Shown one piece after another: positions 13,205 to 25,584 of a stretch of 64,000 nt of DNA. Both the position numbers and the translations under genes were made by a program. The notes under the pieces were generated by a model that saw only the letters and a program-made list of their open reading frames with translations, searched no databases and was not told the DNA's origin. The number at the start of each line of letters is the position of its first letter. The stretch's first letter is position 1. Source of the stretch: Diplosphaera chodatii (Eukaryota > Chlorophyta > Trebouxiophyceae > Prasiolales > Stichococcaceae); the NCBI GenBank assembly GCA_032358165.1, contig JAALGY010000020.1, forward strand, positions 868,001 through 932,000, read 5' to 3'.

Positions 13205-16200
13205 ATGTCAAGCAGTACAACTGGCGCCATGCCCACCAGCATAAACGCACTGGAGGATGACACCCTGCGGCTTGTCCTGAGCCTCATGGTACATCAACAT
13301 TGTCTGAACCTGGCGGTTGATCAAGCATTACGTCTGTTATGTCAACGGACGTAGCTGACTGCTTGATGATGGTTCTCGGCGTGTCGCCCAGATTGTGCCC
13401 AGTTGTTTGTGCGTGTCTGCAGGATGTGAGCGACCGCTGCCCAGCGTCCTGCGTCTGCAAGAGGTAGGTCACAGTCAGCATTGCTGCAGCTGCCCATTGC
13501 CGCCAACAAGCTGGCCGGAAGACGGATGGCTTTATGTGCTCAGTGCGTACTGCAGGTGGAAGCGCCTGCTGCAGGATGTGCCGGACATGCGGCTCGACCT
13601 GAAACTGGACGACGTCAAGCCGCGCCTGTTCCCGGGCTTCGAGGACTGGCTGCTGCACCGCATCCACGGGCCACTGGTGGGCGTTTTCCGCACCTATGGG
13701 CAGCTGCACCTGATGCGTGACATCGTGCATGTGCAAATCGACCGTTGCACCTTGTAGTGACATGGTCATCGAGCGACCTAACACTCACCCGACCTTGGGC
13801 TGACCGTGTCGTGCATCAGGCGCGAGAGCTGTTGTCGCTGCGGCTGGGCATCACGTGCGATGGCTTTGCGGCGCACCAGCTGCGTGTCTGCGAGGCGCTC
13901 GGCGCCTGCACCCGCCTCACCGAGCTCAAGGTGTGACGGTGCTTGAGTGCGCCTCCTAAACAACCTGGCATCACACACTCACGATCAGACAGGCTCGCTG
14001 ACGCATGGCCACAGCCAGCTGTGGCAGCCGGTGGTGCAGTTGCAATGTGCAAATTGCAACTGTACTCTGCTGCAGCTTCGGTCAACAACACGCTACTCGG
14101 AGTTTGATTGGGGCGGTATCGCGGCGCTGCCAGAGTCGCTGCAAAAGCTGGAGGTCCGCCACTTCAACCTGCCATTTGACATCAACGAGCACGGTGAGCT
14201 CCTGCATGCTCCCGCAGTACTCCAGAGATGAGGGCTTGCCGCTGGGCAGTGCTGGCAACTCACCTGTCCTGACATGCACCCAAGGTTTGCTGTGCAGCTT
14301 GGAGGACATGCTGAAGCCGCAGGTGCTTACAGTAGCAGTCGTCATAGGCTTTGGCTCGGTCCCGAGCTTAGGATGGTGCAATACGGTGCACCCGCAGATG
14401 AGCGGGAGGTGACGCTGCACGGGCTGGACCGGCTGACGGAGCTGCAGCGGCTGCGCATCAGCTGCATGCCCGCCCCCAGCCCCGGCTTCGCCTCCGATGC
14501 CCTGTGGCGCATCGTCGTGCCCACCTCCCTCATGCAGCTCAGGTGAGGCCTGAATACTCACGCCTGTTGTTGGGTGCAGTAACGCGCGCCTGTCTCCAAT
14601 CTGCACTGTAGGCGCCTTCACTTTGTGCCTCATCTGTAAGGTTGCTGTTCGATTTAGTGTATGGCCAAGCGTGGGCGCATCACAACACTGGTCACTTCTG
14701 ATGTGAGCAGCTTGTAGCCCTAGGCTCAGCACGGCTTTGCAACGCTGCAGGAAACTTCAGTTTCTGGACCTGTCAGCGGCATTTGGCGAGTTCCGGTCGG
14801 ACTTCGGGCTGCCGCCCAGCCTCAGCAGCCTGACCGCGCTCACTGAGATGCGCATCAAGGTGTGAACATGCTGCGAGCTGCATCATATCTGGCAAACTGC
14901 CCACTGTAGCTTTGCCTTTGCTCGGTCACTGTGCGGCAACTGCCATGTGATTTGGATGTCTCTTATGCCATGCATTGCAACACGTGTGATATACGGCCAG
15001 GTGAACAACATGACAGCAGCGAGCATGGCAGCGGTGGCGCACCTGCGCGCTCTGCAAAGCTTCCGCTTGCAGGCGAGCGGCCGGCTGCCTGAGGCTGCTG
15101 TATGTCTGCGGAACTCACCTACGACCTGCGATGCTGCGGCACTACGGTGGCAGCATGCCACCACGTCTCAGTTTGCACGCCGTTCTCCCCTGCACGAGTG
15201 GGATAAGCTGCGCACAGGTCGGCCCGCCGTGCCTGCCGCTGGCGCTGGGGCCGCTGGCGCGTGCTCCTGCCCTGCACACGCTGTCCATCGCCTTTGACAT
15301 GCGGGCACGCGGCATCAACCCAGACCAGGCGTGTCAGCCGTCTGTCCTGCGCTGCGGGTTCCTGCTGTAAGCCGGTGTCATCCACACCATGCCTTTTGCT
15401 CAAACCACATGCTGTGCGACGGTGTACAGCATGTGCCTTCCGACTGGTCATCTGATGGCACGTTCTGAAAGTGGTGCTGGGTGGTGCAGGTGCCGCCGGG
15501 CACGCAGGTGCCGGTGATGTTCGACATCAGCCACCTGCCGCAGGTGCGCACACTGTTGTCTGCAAGCCTGCCTGCAGGCGTTGCCGCATGTGCACGCAGA
15601 CACCATTGCCTGTCACCACTCTCACTGACACGCTGCCAGCTTGCGCCGCAGATCCAGAACCTGCGGCTCATGATCTTCCCCGACAACCCGCAGCAGCCCA
15701 GCAACAAGTTCCAGGTACTTTGATCTTCTCTCACCCTGATGCGCCTGTGCGGATACTGCTAGCACCTATATCTGATTGCCCCGCTTCACCATCCTGCTGC
15801 TGCCACATGGAGCAACAAGCACAGCGCCTGGAAGGGTTCTGGTGTGCAGGTGCACCTTGTGGCGGGCGATCCGGCGGCGCTGCAGGGGCACCGGCTGCAG
15901 CTGCTGGACCTGCGGCTCGCCAATGCCACGGCTGTCTTGTCTCTAGAGGTACATGCAGACCTGACTGCCAACAAGAATATAAGTGTGCTGTGCATGCAGC
16001 AGTGTTGGCACCGATTCTTCATCTAGGGCTGTTGCATGTATGTGATTGCCAGAGCTTACAACGCCAGCGATCAGCAATTTGCAGAAGGCTCGTTCTGCAC
16101 AAGGTGCTGACAGCGTCGGCGATCACTGATTGATGCAGCTGATGACTGACTTTGTGCGGCTGCAGCTGATGATCCGGCTGGTGCAGCTGCGGCAGCTGCG

Positions 16201-17032
16201 GGTGCAGACGGGGGTGCTGGACCTGCAGCCGCCGCACAATGAGGCTGGCACGCCCTGCTACCGGGGCGCCGCTGGTAACACTGCGCCCTGCTTGCTGCAG
16301 GACCTGCCCATCCTCATCTGTGTCCTTGTGTCGTGCAAGTCAGAGGCTGCAGCCAAGGCCATCGAGCAGGTTCTCACGCATTTTGCTGAGTGCTGAAATG
16401 CTTGGTGCAGGGCAAATGCTCACCTGGATCAACCGCCTCACGGTGCGTGCACCTCAAGCTGTTGCTGCTGGCAACGGTCAGGCACACCGCCTGTGCTCCC
16501 CTCGGCATGCATCAAACGATTGGTGTACACAAGCTGATACTCTGCCTGCAGGGCCTCCACATGCGGTGTGATCGAGCCACGAGCAAGACATGCACAGCAC
16601 TTCAGGCGCGCGAACAGGGTTGCTGTGCAGCTTCACAGCGACAGTGACCATGGACCGTGGACTATCCGCTTTGCAAAAGAGGGAGCACCACGGTGATGGA
16701 CCTTGCCGCCATGCAGCCAAAGATTGGAAGGTCGTCGCTGCAGGCATTTGAGATGCTGGACGCCAGTTGCATCTACGATTGCCGCGCGGTGGCGGAAGCT
16801 GAGGCAGCTGCCGCATTCGGCGACCCACCGCAGGTCTGCGTATTGTGTAGCAGCAATCTGGCTTGCCACAGTTGAACCCGGGCTTTCTGGCGCAGAGCTC
16901 TATGCCTGCAAACTCTGACTCAACTACATTCCCCTGCGCCTACAGTCATTGCATGCGGCGCGGGAGCAGCAGCACCTGTGGAAGGGCGACGTCAACACCG
17001 CAAGCATAGCCATCTGGGGCCTGGAGGCATGA
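13205..17032 (+). CDS. F-box protein with a long leucine-rich, possibly LRR, region
   Basis: The first exon (13205-13288) starts ATGTCAAGC and joins in phase to 13423-13463 and 13556 onward. Together they encode INALEDDTLRLVLSLM, DVSDRCPASCVCKRWKRLLQ, a recognisable N-terminal F-box. F-box proteins bind Skp1 and bring substrates to SCF ubiquitin ligases. About ten later exons carry leucine-rich segments such as RARELLSLRLGI, CEALGACTRLTELK, LDRLTELQRLRISCM, ALHTLSIAFDM, IQNLRLMIF and LQLLDLRLANA, consistent with irregular leucine-rich repeats as a substrate-binding domain. The final exon ends WKGDVNTASIAIWGLEA and stops at 17030-17032. Internal splice sites after about 13720 are approximate. 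The target is unknown. The LRR assignment is an inference from spacing of leucines. Confidence 0.75.
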
Positions 17033-17477
17033 GACTACGCCGCCAGTTGGTGCCGTAGTGTACTTCCTCAGTGCAGCTCGTGGACGACTGGCTGGTGCAG
17101 CAGCCGGCACCAGACACTTCGGGGCTGATTTACATGTTGGAACATGAAATGTAACACCTCACTGAGGAGGCTGCTGTCAGAAGTGTCATGCAGTCGCTCA
17201 CTGACAGCATAGAAGTTCGTTGCATCACGATTCTGTAGCAGACATCACAGTTCCTGAACGAAGTGCGACACCTATGGTGCTCAATTTCAGTGAGCAGACG
17301 ATGCTAGGCATGCCGCACCAGCAAATGCAGCCCTTTAACCAAGGGGGATCTGATATACAAGTATCCACTCAGTCGAGTGTCATTGCCCGTAGCCAAACTG
17401 CGCGGTGCCCTCCCGGGGTTTCGTCTGCCCATTCGTGTGCTTGTTGGGCGCGAAGAAGTTCTCGTCTGCCTCGACCG
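17033..17477. other. Spacer between two convergent genes
   Basis: No gene is seen here. The stretch should hold the 3' UTRs of the F-box gene (+) and the MscS-like gene (-). Confidence 0.5.
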
Positions 17478-20400
17478 TCACCTACGTACGATTGCCGGAA
17501 GACATCTAAGCCATTTGCCGCGGCACCGGCAGCATGCAGGCGCTTTTGCCCTGGCAGCACGGTGGCATATATATGCACCGGCAGGCTGCAGCTTTGCACA
17601 CAACGACTGGGGGCACCATAGTCCCACCTGCACAGGGTAGGATAGTGCGGCTTCCAGCTGCTGGATTTCGTGGCACAGCTGGATGAGCAGCCGTGTGCGG
17701 AAGCTGCCAAAGCTGCGTGATCCGGGCGGCGTCGTGTGCATCTGCAAACAGATTGAAGGGACTGAAGTTGCAGGTTCTCAAGTTGCAATCATCCCCACCT
17801 TGCGCAGATGTGTTAAAGACTGCATGGACAGCCAGACTTGGCAGCTGTTTTGAGACGAGCAGTGGCCAAGGGTCGCGGATGGAACGCTGATTATGTAGTA
17901 GTCATGGCAGTAGGTACTGCAGCAAGGTCACTGCCATGCGGCTGCACAATGCTGCGTGTGGGCACAAATGCCCACGACACTCCGAGTTGGTGCAAAGGCC
18001 ACGCACATGGAGGCAGACGTTGATGGAGTGGTTCTCTAGGGACTGCACGCCAACGAAGTAGGGCAGCGCCGTGTCGATGTCGTTGTTGTTGACCAGCACC
18101 CGGCGGAAGGCGTCCATCAGCGCATCCATCTTGGGGAAGTCCTGCAGCGGGAGGGCTTATGTTTTCAGATCCCACTGCATGTCATGCATGAGCAGGAGCG
18201 GGTGTGCTGTGTGCTGCTGCATGCAACAGTGGCGGCTTCCTGCACAGCAGAGGCATGCCTCCAGTACTGGTAGGTGCTCAGGGTGCGCAGGAACTACAGC
18301 GGTGCACAGCGCTGAGTGTGGGGCGGCCTGCTGCACCTGGAAGCGCATGGGCAGGGTCAGGCTGTAGGCGCGCGGCTTGTTGAAGGTCTGCATCACGCGG
18401 CTGTGGCCCACGCGCGACTCGTTGACGATCACCATGTCCGCCAGCATCTGCATGGGCAACGGCTATGTGGTGAGAGGCAGAAACTCTGTGTCAGCTTCCG
18501 CTGGATGTGTGTCCACCCAAAATCCCTTCATTTGTCGCTTCTTCTTCCACACCTTGTTGGGCATGGTGATGGGCAGCTCGGCGTCAGAGCGCAGGATGGT
18601 GCGCATCGGGTCCACCCGCTCCACCGTGCCCGTGATGACGCGGCCGCCGCCCGATGTGAGGATCTCCACGCGGTCGCCCACGACAAAGGGCTGGCTCAGG
18701 AACTGCATCAGAGCATGCTTGAGATCGCACTCGTGCATGTCGCGGCAGCAAGCCGCGCATGCAAGCAGGTGTGGCTGCTAGATTGGGGCAGATGGTACTT
18801 CCCAAAGACAGCAAGCCCACCAGGTTGATGCCGGAGATCATGTTGGCCATAACGCTCTGGGCCGACAGGCCGACGATGACGCCGGACACGCCGCCAACCG
18901 TGAGCAGCGGCTGGATGTTGACACCCACCACATGCATCGCCGACAGCACGCCCGCCAGCACCACCAGCCACGACACCAGGCCGCTGTGTTTGCATACCAG
19001 CATGCAGTTAACATGCAGGTTCGCAGGGCATATGTTGTCATATGATGGTGGCTTCCTTCCTGCTCGAGCCTTGATCACAACCGAGAACCTTGCTCCCTGT
19101 TCATGTAACCTTGTAGATATGTATGAGTTCCGCATGACATGCGCACCTGAAAGGGAGGACAACACGCTCCAGGGTGGCCGCTGCACTGCGTGATTTCTGC
19201 ATGCCAATATGGGAGGTAGCACTCAGCAATCCTGACGAGGCCGAGGTCGGCTGGATGCGCCGGCAGGCAGGCAGGCAGGCACATGGAACACTGTTTATCA
19301 ATGCTAACACACTGAAGTGCATACCTTGCCATGGAGCTTGGCCTGCGAGCGCAGGCTGCGCTGCATCACGATCTGCACGATGCGGTCTTTGAAACGCAGC
19401 AGCACCCAGACCCTGCAGCAGTGGTACCCGTGGCTCAAATCTGTCCACAGCAAGGCCACTTGCTGCGCCACAGACATGTGCTGTGCCTCTGTGGTTGCAG
19501 TGCTGGCGAAAACAACATACGCAAGGGCGATGATGGCCAGCTCATCAATCTCCTCGATCAGCTTGTCTGCCGCCTGCAGCAGGTGGATGCCGGTCTCCAC
19601 CGCCTGGTCTGTTTGGCATCAACATTCGATTGCTCAGCTCCAGTCGCCCCAAGTGTTTGAGCCAGTCAGTTTTAGTTTTCAGGGCATATGCGCGGCAGCT
19701 CTGTCTACTTCAGCAGCACAGGTGTCCGCGGCAAAACAACGCTCACGCTGGATCTCTGACAGGAAGTTGTGCGTGAGCTGCCACTGCAGGATGGCGCGCA
19801 TGTACGACTCCACCTCCTTGATGGAGTACGCGACCGCCACGACTGGAATGAACAGCGCTGCCGGCCTGCATGTTTGAGGAGCAAAGAGTGGAGACACCCA
19901 AAGCCGCACACTTCGGCACTGCAAGACATTTGCCAGCATTATACTGCTGATCGCATAGTTCCCTGATGGTGGTCCGTGAGCACACCTGCGGAGCGCCACC
20001 ACGAAGGCGTCGAGGCCGCTCTTGAACAGCCCTCGCTGCTGCTCAAACACGTTCTCGTCAAAGTCATCCTCGGAGGAAGACATGGAGATTGTCCACTCCA
20101 GATCCTGCGGGTTTGCAGGCGGAATGATGGTGGAAGTGTGATGTGGGACAGCGCATCGCATACTGTTGAACATCGTAAGCCAGCCAAAGAGATTGGAGCA
20201 GACGTGACAGGCTTCCTGGCTGGAGATCAGTCCGTTCACAATCCCAGAACGAAGGCACCTCGCCGGCGTCGCTGCGGTCGGCCGCCTGGTGCAGCACCCT
20301 CGAGATGGCCATGGCGGCGCACGTCGCCGCGGCCGCCGACCCCAGGCACCGCAGCCCCAGCAGCCACAGCGGCGTGTTGGCCGCCGTCAGTGCTGCCGCC

Positions 20401-20561
20401 AGGCTGTCTGTCGCGGCCTTGGCCGCCCGCCCGCTCGCAGCGATTGCACCCGCTGACACGTCCCGCGGAGTGGATCGTACCTCCTGTGACGCAGCTGCAA
20501 TATCAGGGGAGGCTAGTACAGGCATTCGGTCAAGGTATAGTGAGACGTGGCAGCCATGCAC
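17478..20561 (-). CDS. MscS-like mechanosensitive ion channel
   Basis: This is a small-conductance mechanosensitive channel of the MscS family, which releases osmotic pressure through a heptameric membrane pore. An exon near 19040-18790 encodes the pore-helix region, VGGVSGVIVGLSAQSVMANM, with the family's Gly/Ala packing. The next exon (about 18715-18550) encodes the beta domain: FLSQPFVVGDRVEILTSGGG, then GTVERVDPMRTILRSDAELP and ITMPNKV, matching the 'PFxVGDxVxi...GxVexI...T.lrt.D...i.iPN' pattern. Later exons give LPMRFQ, ALMDAFRRVLVNNNDID and FRTRLLIQLCHEIQ, typical of the cytoplasmic vestibule. The upstream region has several hydrophobic segments and an acidic SSSEDDFDENVFEQQ stretch. 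The start (20561) and the last exon (ending 17478) are approximate. Algal relatives include plastid channels such as Chlamydomonas MSC1, but I see no decisive targeting signal. Confidence 0.85.
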
Positions 20562-21890
20562 TGTGCAAGAAGCGCTAGGTCATTGCCTGATCGATGCAGC
20601 TGTACCGGTGTGGATTCAGCATGCACTGAGGACAGCGCGCCTTGCAGTAGCATGTGCAATGTACCATGTGCGACATGACGCATGGTGCATGTCAGGAAAG
20701 GAGCGGGACTGCATAGGCACCTGCTCATTTCGATCCCAGATCGCGGAAATGCTTGGAGGCGTTGCGCGCCTGCGACATCGCCTCACATGTCTCGCTGGAT
20801 TGGAAGTGACCAAACTGCTGCCCAGCTGCGCGCGCTGGAGTGCTGCACTGCGGGCAACTGCACGGTGAAGCGAACAGCCTGGTGCTTGTCGAAGCGACAG
20901 CATCGCGCTCCGTGACGGGCGCTGCTCAAAGTGTAGCTCTTCTTACTGACGTCAAATGAGATGTGCTTGCTTGCGGTGTACATAGACGAACGCTTCGCAA
21001 CTGCACCCGCCTAGACATGAACAGTCAACACAACAGAATGTGATGCCTGTGATCGCGCCACAACGAACGCCTTGGGCTGATGCAGACCCTCATATGAGCA
21101 CGAGATGAGCAATGCTCAGTGCGCGTCGTTGTGTGTGTTGCCGGTTGACCAATACCGGAAGAGTTTGTGCTCCAGGGACCGCTCCACCCCCCGCATGAAC
21201 TGCTCATCAACCCTGCTGATTCTCTGCAGCTGGTCCCAGATTTCAGGGGCTCAGGCTGAACGCCTCATCCGATGCAGTCGCAAACAATGAGCACGGTGCG
21301 TAGCACTATCCGTTGAATGAGCCAGCAGCACCACACACAAACGGCAGACGTGTGTGGACGCGTGGTCACGTGCAAGTTGGTGGAATGCATGTGTTGGGTC
21401 ATGCAATGCTGCTTGCTTGCTGGGACGCTGGTCATTAGCGATGGCAGCACTACATGTGTAAAGAAGCCAGCGCGCAGCGCTGGCCAGGTTCAAACCTGAT
21501 GCGGTATGCCCGGCTGCAGCGCCTGTCGGCGCAGCCGCCGCGCGCGCGGCAGCGCCGCGCCAGTTTGTGTCTGCCATTTCAGACGCTCCTGCTGTTTGTG
21601 CCTCTCAGCTGGGCCTCCCCAGGTAGGAAAGAGACTCCAATTGCATCCGTTGGTGCCAGGGACGTATGGCAGGCTTGGGAATGGCCGCGCAGCGGCCGCT
21701 GCAAGCCAGGCCGCGAAGCGGCCTGGCCCCCCCGAGCCCGGACAACTCGTGTATGGTCCCCAAACCCTAAAACCGTGGTTTATTGTCTAAATGGCTATCA
21801 GACCACATGTACAGCAATGCAGAACACCTTTGTATCGAACATGGCGCATTCACTTGCGCACTTCCGAGTCTTCTACCGCTTTCAAACAAC
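20562..21890. other. Spacer between MscS-like gene and tRNA-Gly
   Basis: No convincing gene is visible; ORFs here are short and unrelated. It probably holds the promoter of the MscS-like gene. Just upstream of the tRNA the sequence TTTCAAACAAC supplies CAA motifs of the kind found at plant tRNA transcription starts. Confidence 0.4.
21706..21726. repeat. Perfect 9-bp inverted repeat (hairpin)
   Basis: CCAGGCCGC, loop GAA, GCGGCCTGG forms a perfect stem about 165 bp before the tRNA gene, followed by a C-run. Its role is unknown. It could be a 3'-end hairpin of an unseen transcript or a chance GC-rich palindrome. Confidence 0.6.
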
Positions 21891-21961
21891 CAAGCAATGG
21901 TCTAGTGGTAGAATAGTACCCTGCCACGGTACAGACCCGGGTTCGATTCCCGGTTGCTTGA
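21891..21961 (+). tRNA. trnG-GCC: tRNA-Gly(GCC)
   Basis: The 71-nt gene, intronless, folds into a full cloverleaf. The acceptor stem CAAGCAA (21891-21897) pairs perfectly with TTGCTTG (21954-21960), and A21961 is the discriminator. The anticodon stem GTACC/GGTAC encloses the loop CTGCCAC with anticodon GCC at 21923-21925. The T-stem CCGGG/CCCGG encloses TTCGATT. The A box is TGGTCTAGTGG (21898-21908) and the B box GGTTCGATTCC (21940-21950). The body matches plant cytosolic tRNA-Gly(GCC). The acceptor stem differs from the usual plant GCACCAG/CTGGTGC stem but is fully compensated, so the gene looks functional. Its last 22-24 nt are copied in every unit of the array that follows. Confidence 0.95.
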
Positions 21962-24900
21962 GCAGAAGTGGCGACCCCCTTTTGGCGGGAGGGGCCCCCG
22001 CCAGCTACCCGGCAACCGCCGCCGAGTGGGGCTCAGGCGCCTCCGGGAGCGGGCGGTGCGCCCCGCTGGTTCGATTCCCGGTTGCTTGAGCAGAAGTGGC
22101 GACCCCCTTTTGGCGGGAGGGGCCCCCGCCAGCTACCCGGCACAACCGCCGCCGAGTGGGGCTCAGGCGCCTCCGGGAGCGGGCGGTGCGCCCCGCTGGT
22201 TCGATTCCCGGTTGCTTGAGCAGAAGTGGCGACCCCCTTTTGGCGGGAGGGGCCCCCGCCAGCTACCCGGCACAACCGCCGCCGAGTGGGGCTCAGGCGC
22301 CTCCGGGAGCGGGCGGTGCGCCCCGCGGGTTCGATTCCCGGTTGCTTGAGCAGAAGTGGCGACCCCCTTTTGGCGGGAGGGGCCCCCGCCAGCTACCCGG
22401 CAACCGCCGCCGAGTGGGGCTCAGGCGCCTCCGGGAGCGGGCGGTGCGCCCCGCTGGTTCGATTCCCGGTTGCTTGAGCAGAAGTGGCGACCCCCTTTTG
22501 GCGGGAGGGGCCCCCGCCAGCTACCCGGCACAACCGCCGCCGAGTGGGGCTCAGGCGCCTCCGGGAGCGGGCGGTGCGCCCCGCTGGTTCGATTCCCGGT
22601 TGCTTGAGCAGAAGTGGCGACCCCCTTTTGGCGGGAGGGGCCCCCGCCAGCTACCCGGCACAACCGCCGCCGAGTGGGGCTCAGGCGCCTCCGGGAGCGG
22701 GCGGTGCGCCCCGCGGGTTCGATTCCCGGTTGCTTGAGCAGAAGTGGCGACCCCCTTTTGGCGGGAGGGGCCCCCGCCAGCTACCCGGCAACCGCCGCCG
22801 AGTGGGGCTCAGGCGCCTCCGGGAGCGGGCGGTGCGCCCCGCTGGTTCGATTCCCGGTTGCTTGAGCAGAAGTGGCGACCCCCTTTTGGCGGGAGGGGCC
22901 CCCGCCAGCTACCCGGCACAACCGCCGCCGAGTGGGGCTCAGGCGCCTCCGGGAGCGGGCGGTGCGCCCCGCTGGTTCGATTCCCGGTTGCTTGAGCAGA
23001 AGTGGCGACCCCCTTTTGGCGGGAGGGGCCCCCGCCAGCTACCCGGCAACCGCCGCCGAGTGGGGCTCAGGCGCCTCCGGGAGCGGGCGGTGCGCCCCGC
23101 TGGTTCGATTCCCGGTTGCTTGAGCAGAAGTGGCGACCCCCTTTTGGCGGGAGGGGCCCCCGCCAGCTACCCGGCACAACCGCCGCCGAGTGGGGCTCAG
23201 GCGCCTCCGGGAGCGGGCGGTGCGCCCCGCTGGTTCGATTCCTGGTTGCTTGAGCAGAAGTGGCGACCCCCTTTTGGCGGGAGGGGCCCCCGCCAGCTAC
23301 CCGGCAACCGCCGCCGAGTGGGGCTCAGGCGCCTCCGGGAGCGGGCGGTGCGCCCCGCTGGTTCGATTCCCGGTTGCTTGAGCAGAAGTGGCGACCCCCT
23401 TTTGGCGGGAGGGGCCCCCGCCAGCTACCCGGCACAACCGCCGCCGAGTGGGGCTCAGGCGCCTCCGGGAGCGGGCGGTGCGCCCCGCTGGTTCGATTCC
23501 CGGTTGCTTGAGCAGAAGTGGCGACCCCCTTTTGGCGGGAGGGGCCCCCGCCAGCTACCCGGCACAACCGCCGCCGAGTGGGGCTCAGGCGCCTCCGGGA
23601 GCGGGCGGTGCGCCCCGCTGGTTCGATTCCCGGTTGCTTGAGCAGAAGTGGCGACCCCCTTTTGGCGGGAGGGGCCCCCGCCAGCTACCCGGCACAACCG
23701 CCGCCGAGTGGGGCTCAGGCGCCTCCGGGAGCGGGCGGTGCGCCCCGCTGGTTCGATTCCCGGTTGCTTGAGCAGAAGTGGCGACCCCCTTTTGGCGGGA
23801 GGGGCCCCCGCCAGCTACCCGGCACAACCGCCGCCGAGTGGGGCTCAGGCGCCTCCGGGAGCGGGCGGTGCGCCCCGCGGGTTCGATTCCCGGTTGCTTG
23901 AGCAGAAGTGGCGACCCCCTTTTGGCGGGAGGGGCCCCCGCCAGCTACCCGGCACAACCGCCGCCGAGTGGGGCTCAGGCGCCTCCGGGAGCGGGCGGTG
24001 CGCCCCGCTGGTTCGATTCCCGGTTGCTTGAGCAGAAGTGGCGACCCCCTTTTGGCGGGAGGGGCCCCCGCCAGCTACCCGGCACAACCGCCGCCGAGTG
24101 GGGCTCAGGCGCCTCCGGGAGCGGGCGGTGCGCCCCGCTGGTTCGATTCCCGGTTGCTTGAGCAGAAGTGGCGACCCCCTTTTGGCGGGAGGGGCCCCCG
24201 CCAGCTACCCGGCACAACCGCCGCCGAGTGGGGCTCAGGCGCCTCCGGGAGCGGGCGGTGCGCCCCGCGGGTTCGATTCCCGGTTGCTTGAGCAGAAGTG
24301 GCGACCCCCTTTTGGCGGGAGGGGCCCCCGCCAGCTACCCGGCAACCGCCGCCGAGTGGGGCTCAGGCGCCTCCGGGAGCGGGCGGTGCGCCCCGCTGGT
24401 TCGATTCCCGGTTGCTTGAGCAGAAGTGGCGACCCCCTTTTGGCGGGAGGGGCCCCCGCCAGCTACCCGGCACAACCGCCGCCGAGTGGGGCTCAGGCGC
24501 CTCCGGGAGCGGGCGGTGCGCCCCGCTGGTTCGATTCCCGGTTGCTTGAGCAGAAGTGGCGACCCCCTTTTGGCGGGAGGGGCCCCCGCCAGCTACCCGG
24601 CACAACCGCCGCCGAGTGGGGCTCAGGCGCCTCCGGGAGCGGGCGGTGCGCCCCGCGGGTTCGATTCCCGGTTGCTTGAGCAGAAGTGGCGACCCCCTTT
24701 TGGCGGGAGGGGCCCCTGCCAGCTACCCGGCAACCGCCGCCGAGTGGGGCTCAGGCGCCTCCGGGAGCGGGCGGTGCGCCCCGCTGGTTCGATTCCCGGT
24801 TGCTTGAGCAGAAGTGGCGACCCCCTTTTGGCGGGAGGGGCCCCCGCCAGCTACCCGGCACAACCGCCGCCGAGTGGGGCTCAGGCGCCTCCGGGAGCGG

Positions 24901-25584
24901 GCGGTGCGCCCCGCGGGTTCGATTCCCGGTTGCTTGAGCAGAAGTGGCGACCCCCTTTTGGCGGGAGGGGCCCCCGCCAGCTACCCGGCAACCGCCGCCG
25001 AGTGGGGCTCAGGCGCCTCCGGGAGCGGGCGGTGCGCCCCGCGGGTTCGATTCCCGGTTGCTTGAGCAGAAGTGGCGACCCCCTTTTGGCGGGAGGGGCC
25101 CCCGCCAGCTACCCGGCACAACCGCCGCCGAGTGGGGCTCAGGCGCCTCCGGGAGCGGGCGGTGCGCCCCGCGGGTTCGATTCCCGGTTGCTTGAGCAGA
25201 AGTGGCGACCCCCTTTTGGCGGGAGGGGCCCCCGCCAGCTACCCGGCAACCGCCGCCGAGTGGGGCTCAGGCGCCTCCGGGAGCGGGCGGTGCGCCCCGC
25301 TGGTTCGATTCCCGGTTGCTTGAGCAGAAGTGGCGACCCCCTTTTGGCGGGAGGGGCCCCCGCCAGCTACCCGGCACAACCGCCGCCGAGTGGGGCTCAG
25401 GCGCCTCCGGGAGCGGGCGGTGCGCCCCGCTGGTTCGATTCCCGGTTGCTTGAGCAGAAGTGGCGACCCCCTTTTGGCGGGAGGGGCCCCCGCCAGCTAC
25501 CCGGCACAACCGCCGCCGAGTGGGGCTCAGGCGCCTCCGGGAGCGGGCGGTGCGCCCCGCTGGTTCGATTCCCGGTTGCTTGAT
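21962..25584 (+). repeat. Type A block of the tRNA-Gly satellite (28 units)
   Basis: Type A units have the head GCAGAAGTGGCGACC, the body segment GGGGCTCAGGCGCCTCCGGG and usually an intact B box (CTGGTTCG or CGGGTTCG). Units are 130 bp with GGCACAACCGCC or 128 bp with GGCAACCGCC. The order of lengths is patterned: anchors from 22096 give 130-130-128 twice, then alternating 128/130 dimers, then seven 130s. CGGGTTCG units match the tRNA over 24 nt rather than 22. One unit near 23250 has a single change in the tRNA-derived part (CCTGG for CCCGG). Confidence 0.9.
21980..21983 (+). terminator. Pol III T-run terminator for tRNA-Gly
   Basis: TTTT lies 18 nt after the discriminator base, inside the first array unit. 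It is followed at once by a 7-bp hairpin, TGGCGGG/CCCGCCA (21983-22003). The same T-run and hairpin recur in every unit of the array. Confidence 0.6.

Noticed and set aside
21454..22089. Plus-strand frame running across the tRNA gene
   Set aside because: It overlaps an intact tRNA and runs into the satellite, with no protein features.
22484..25583. Long open frames up to 385 codons across the satellite, with Arg/Gly/Pro-rich repeats
   Set aside because: They start at GTG, occur in several frames on both strands, and follow only from the unit sequence and its lack of stops. Unit lengths of 128 and 130 bp shift the frame at each unit.
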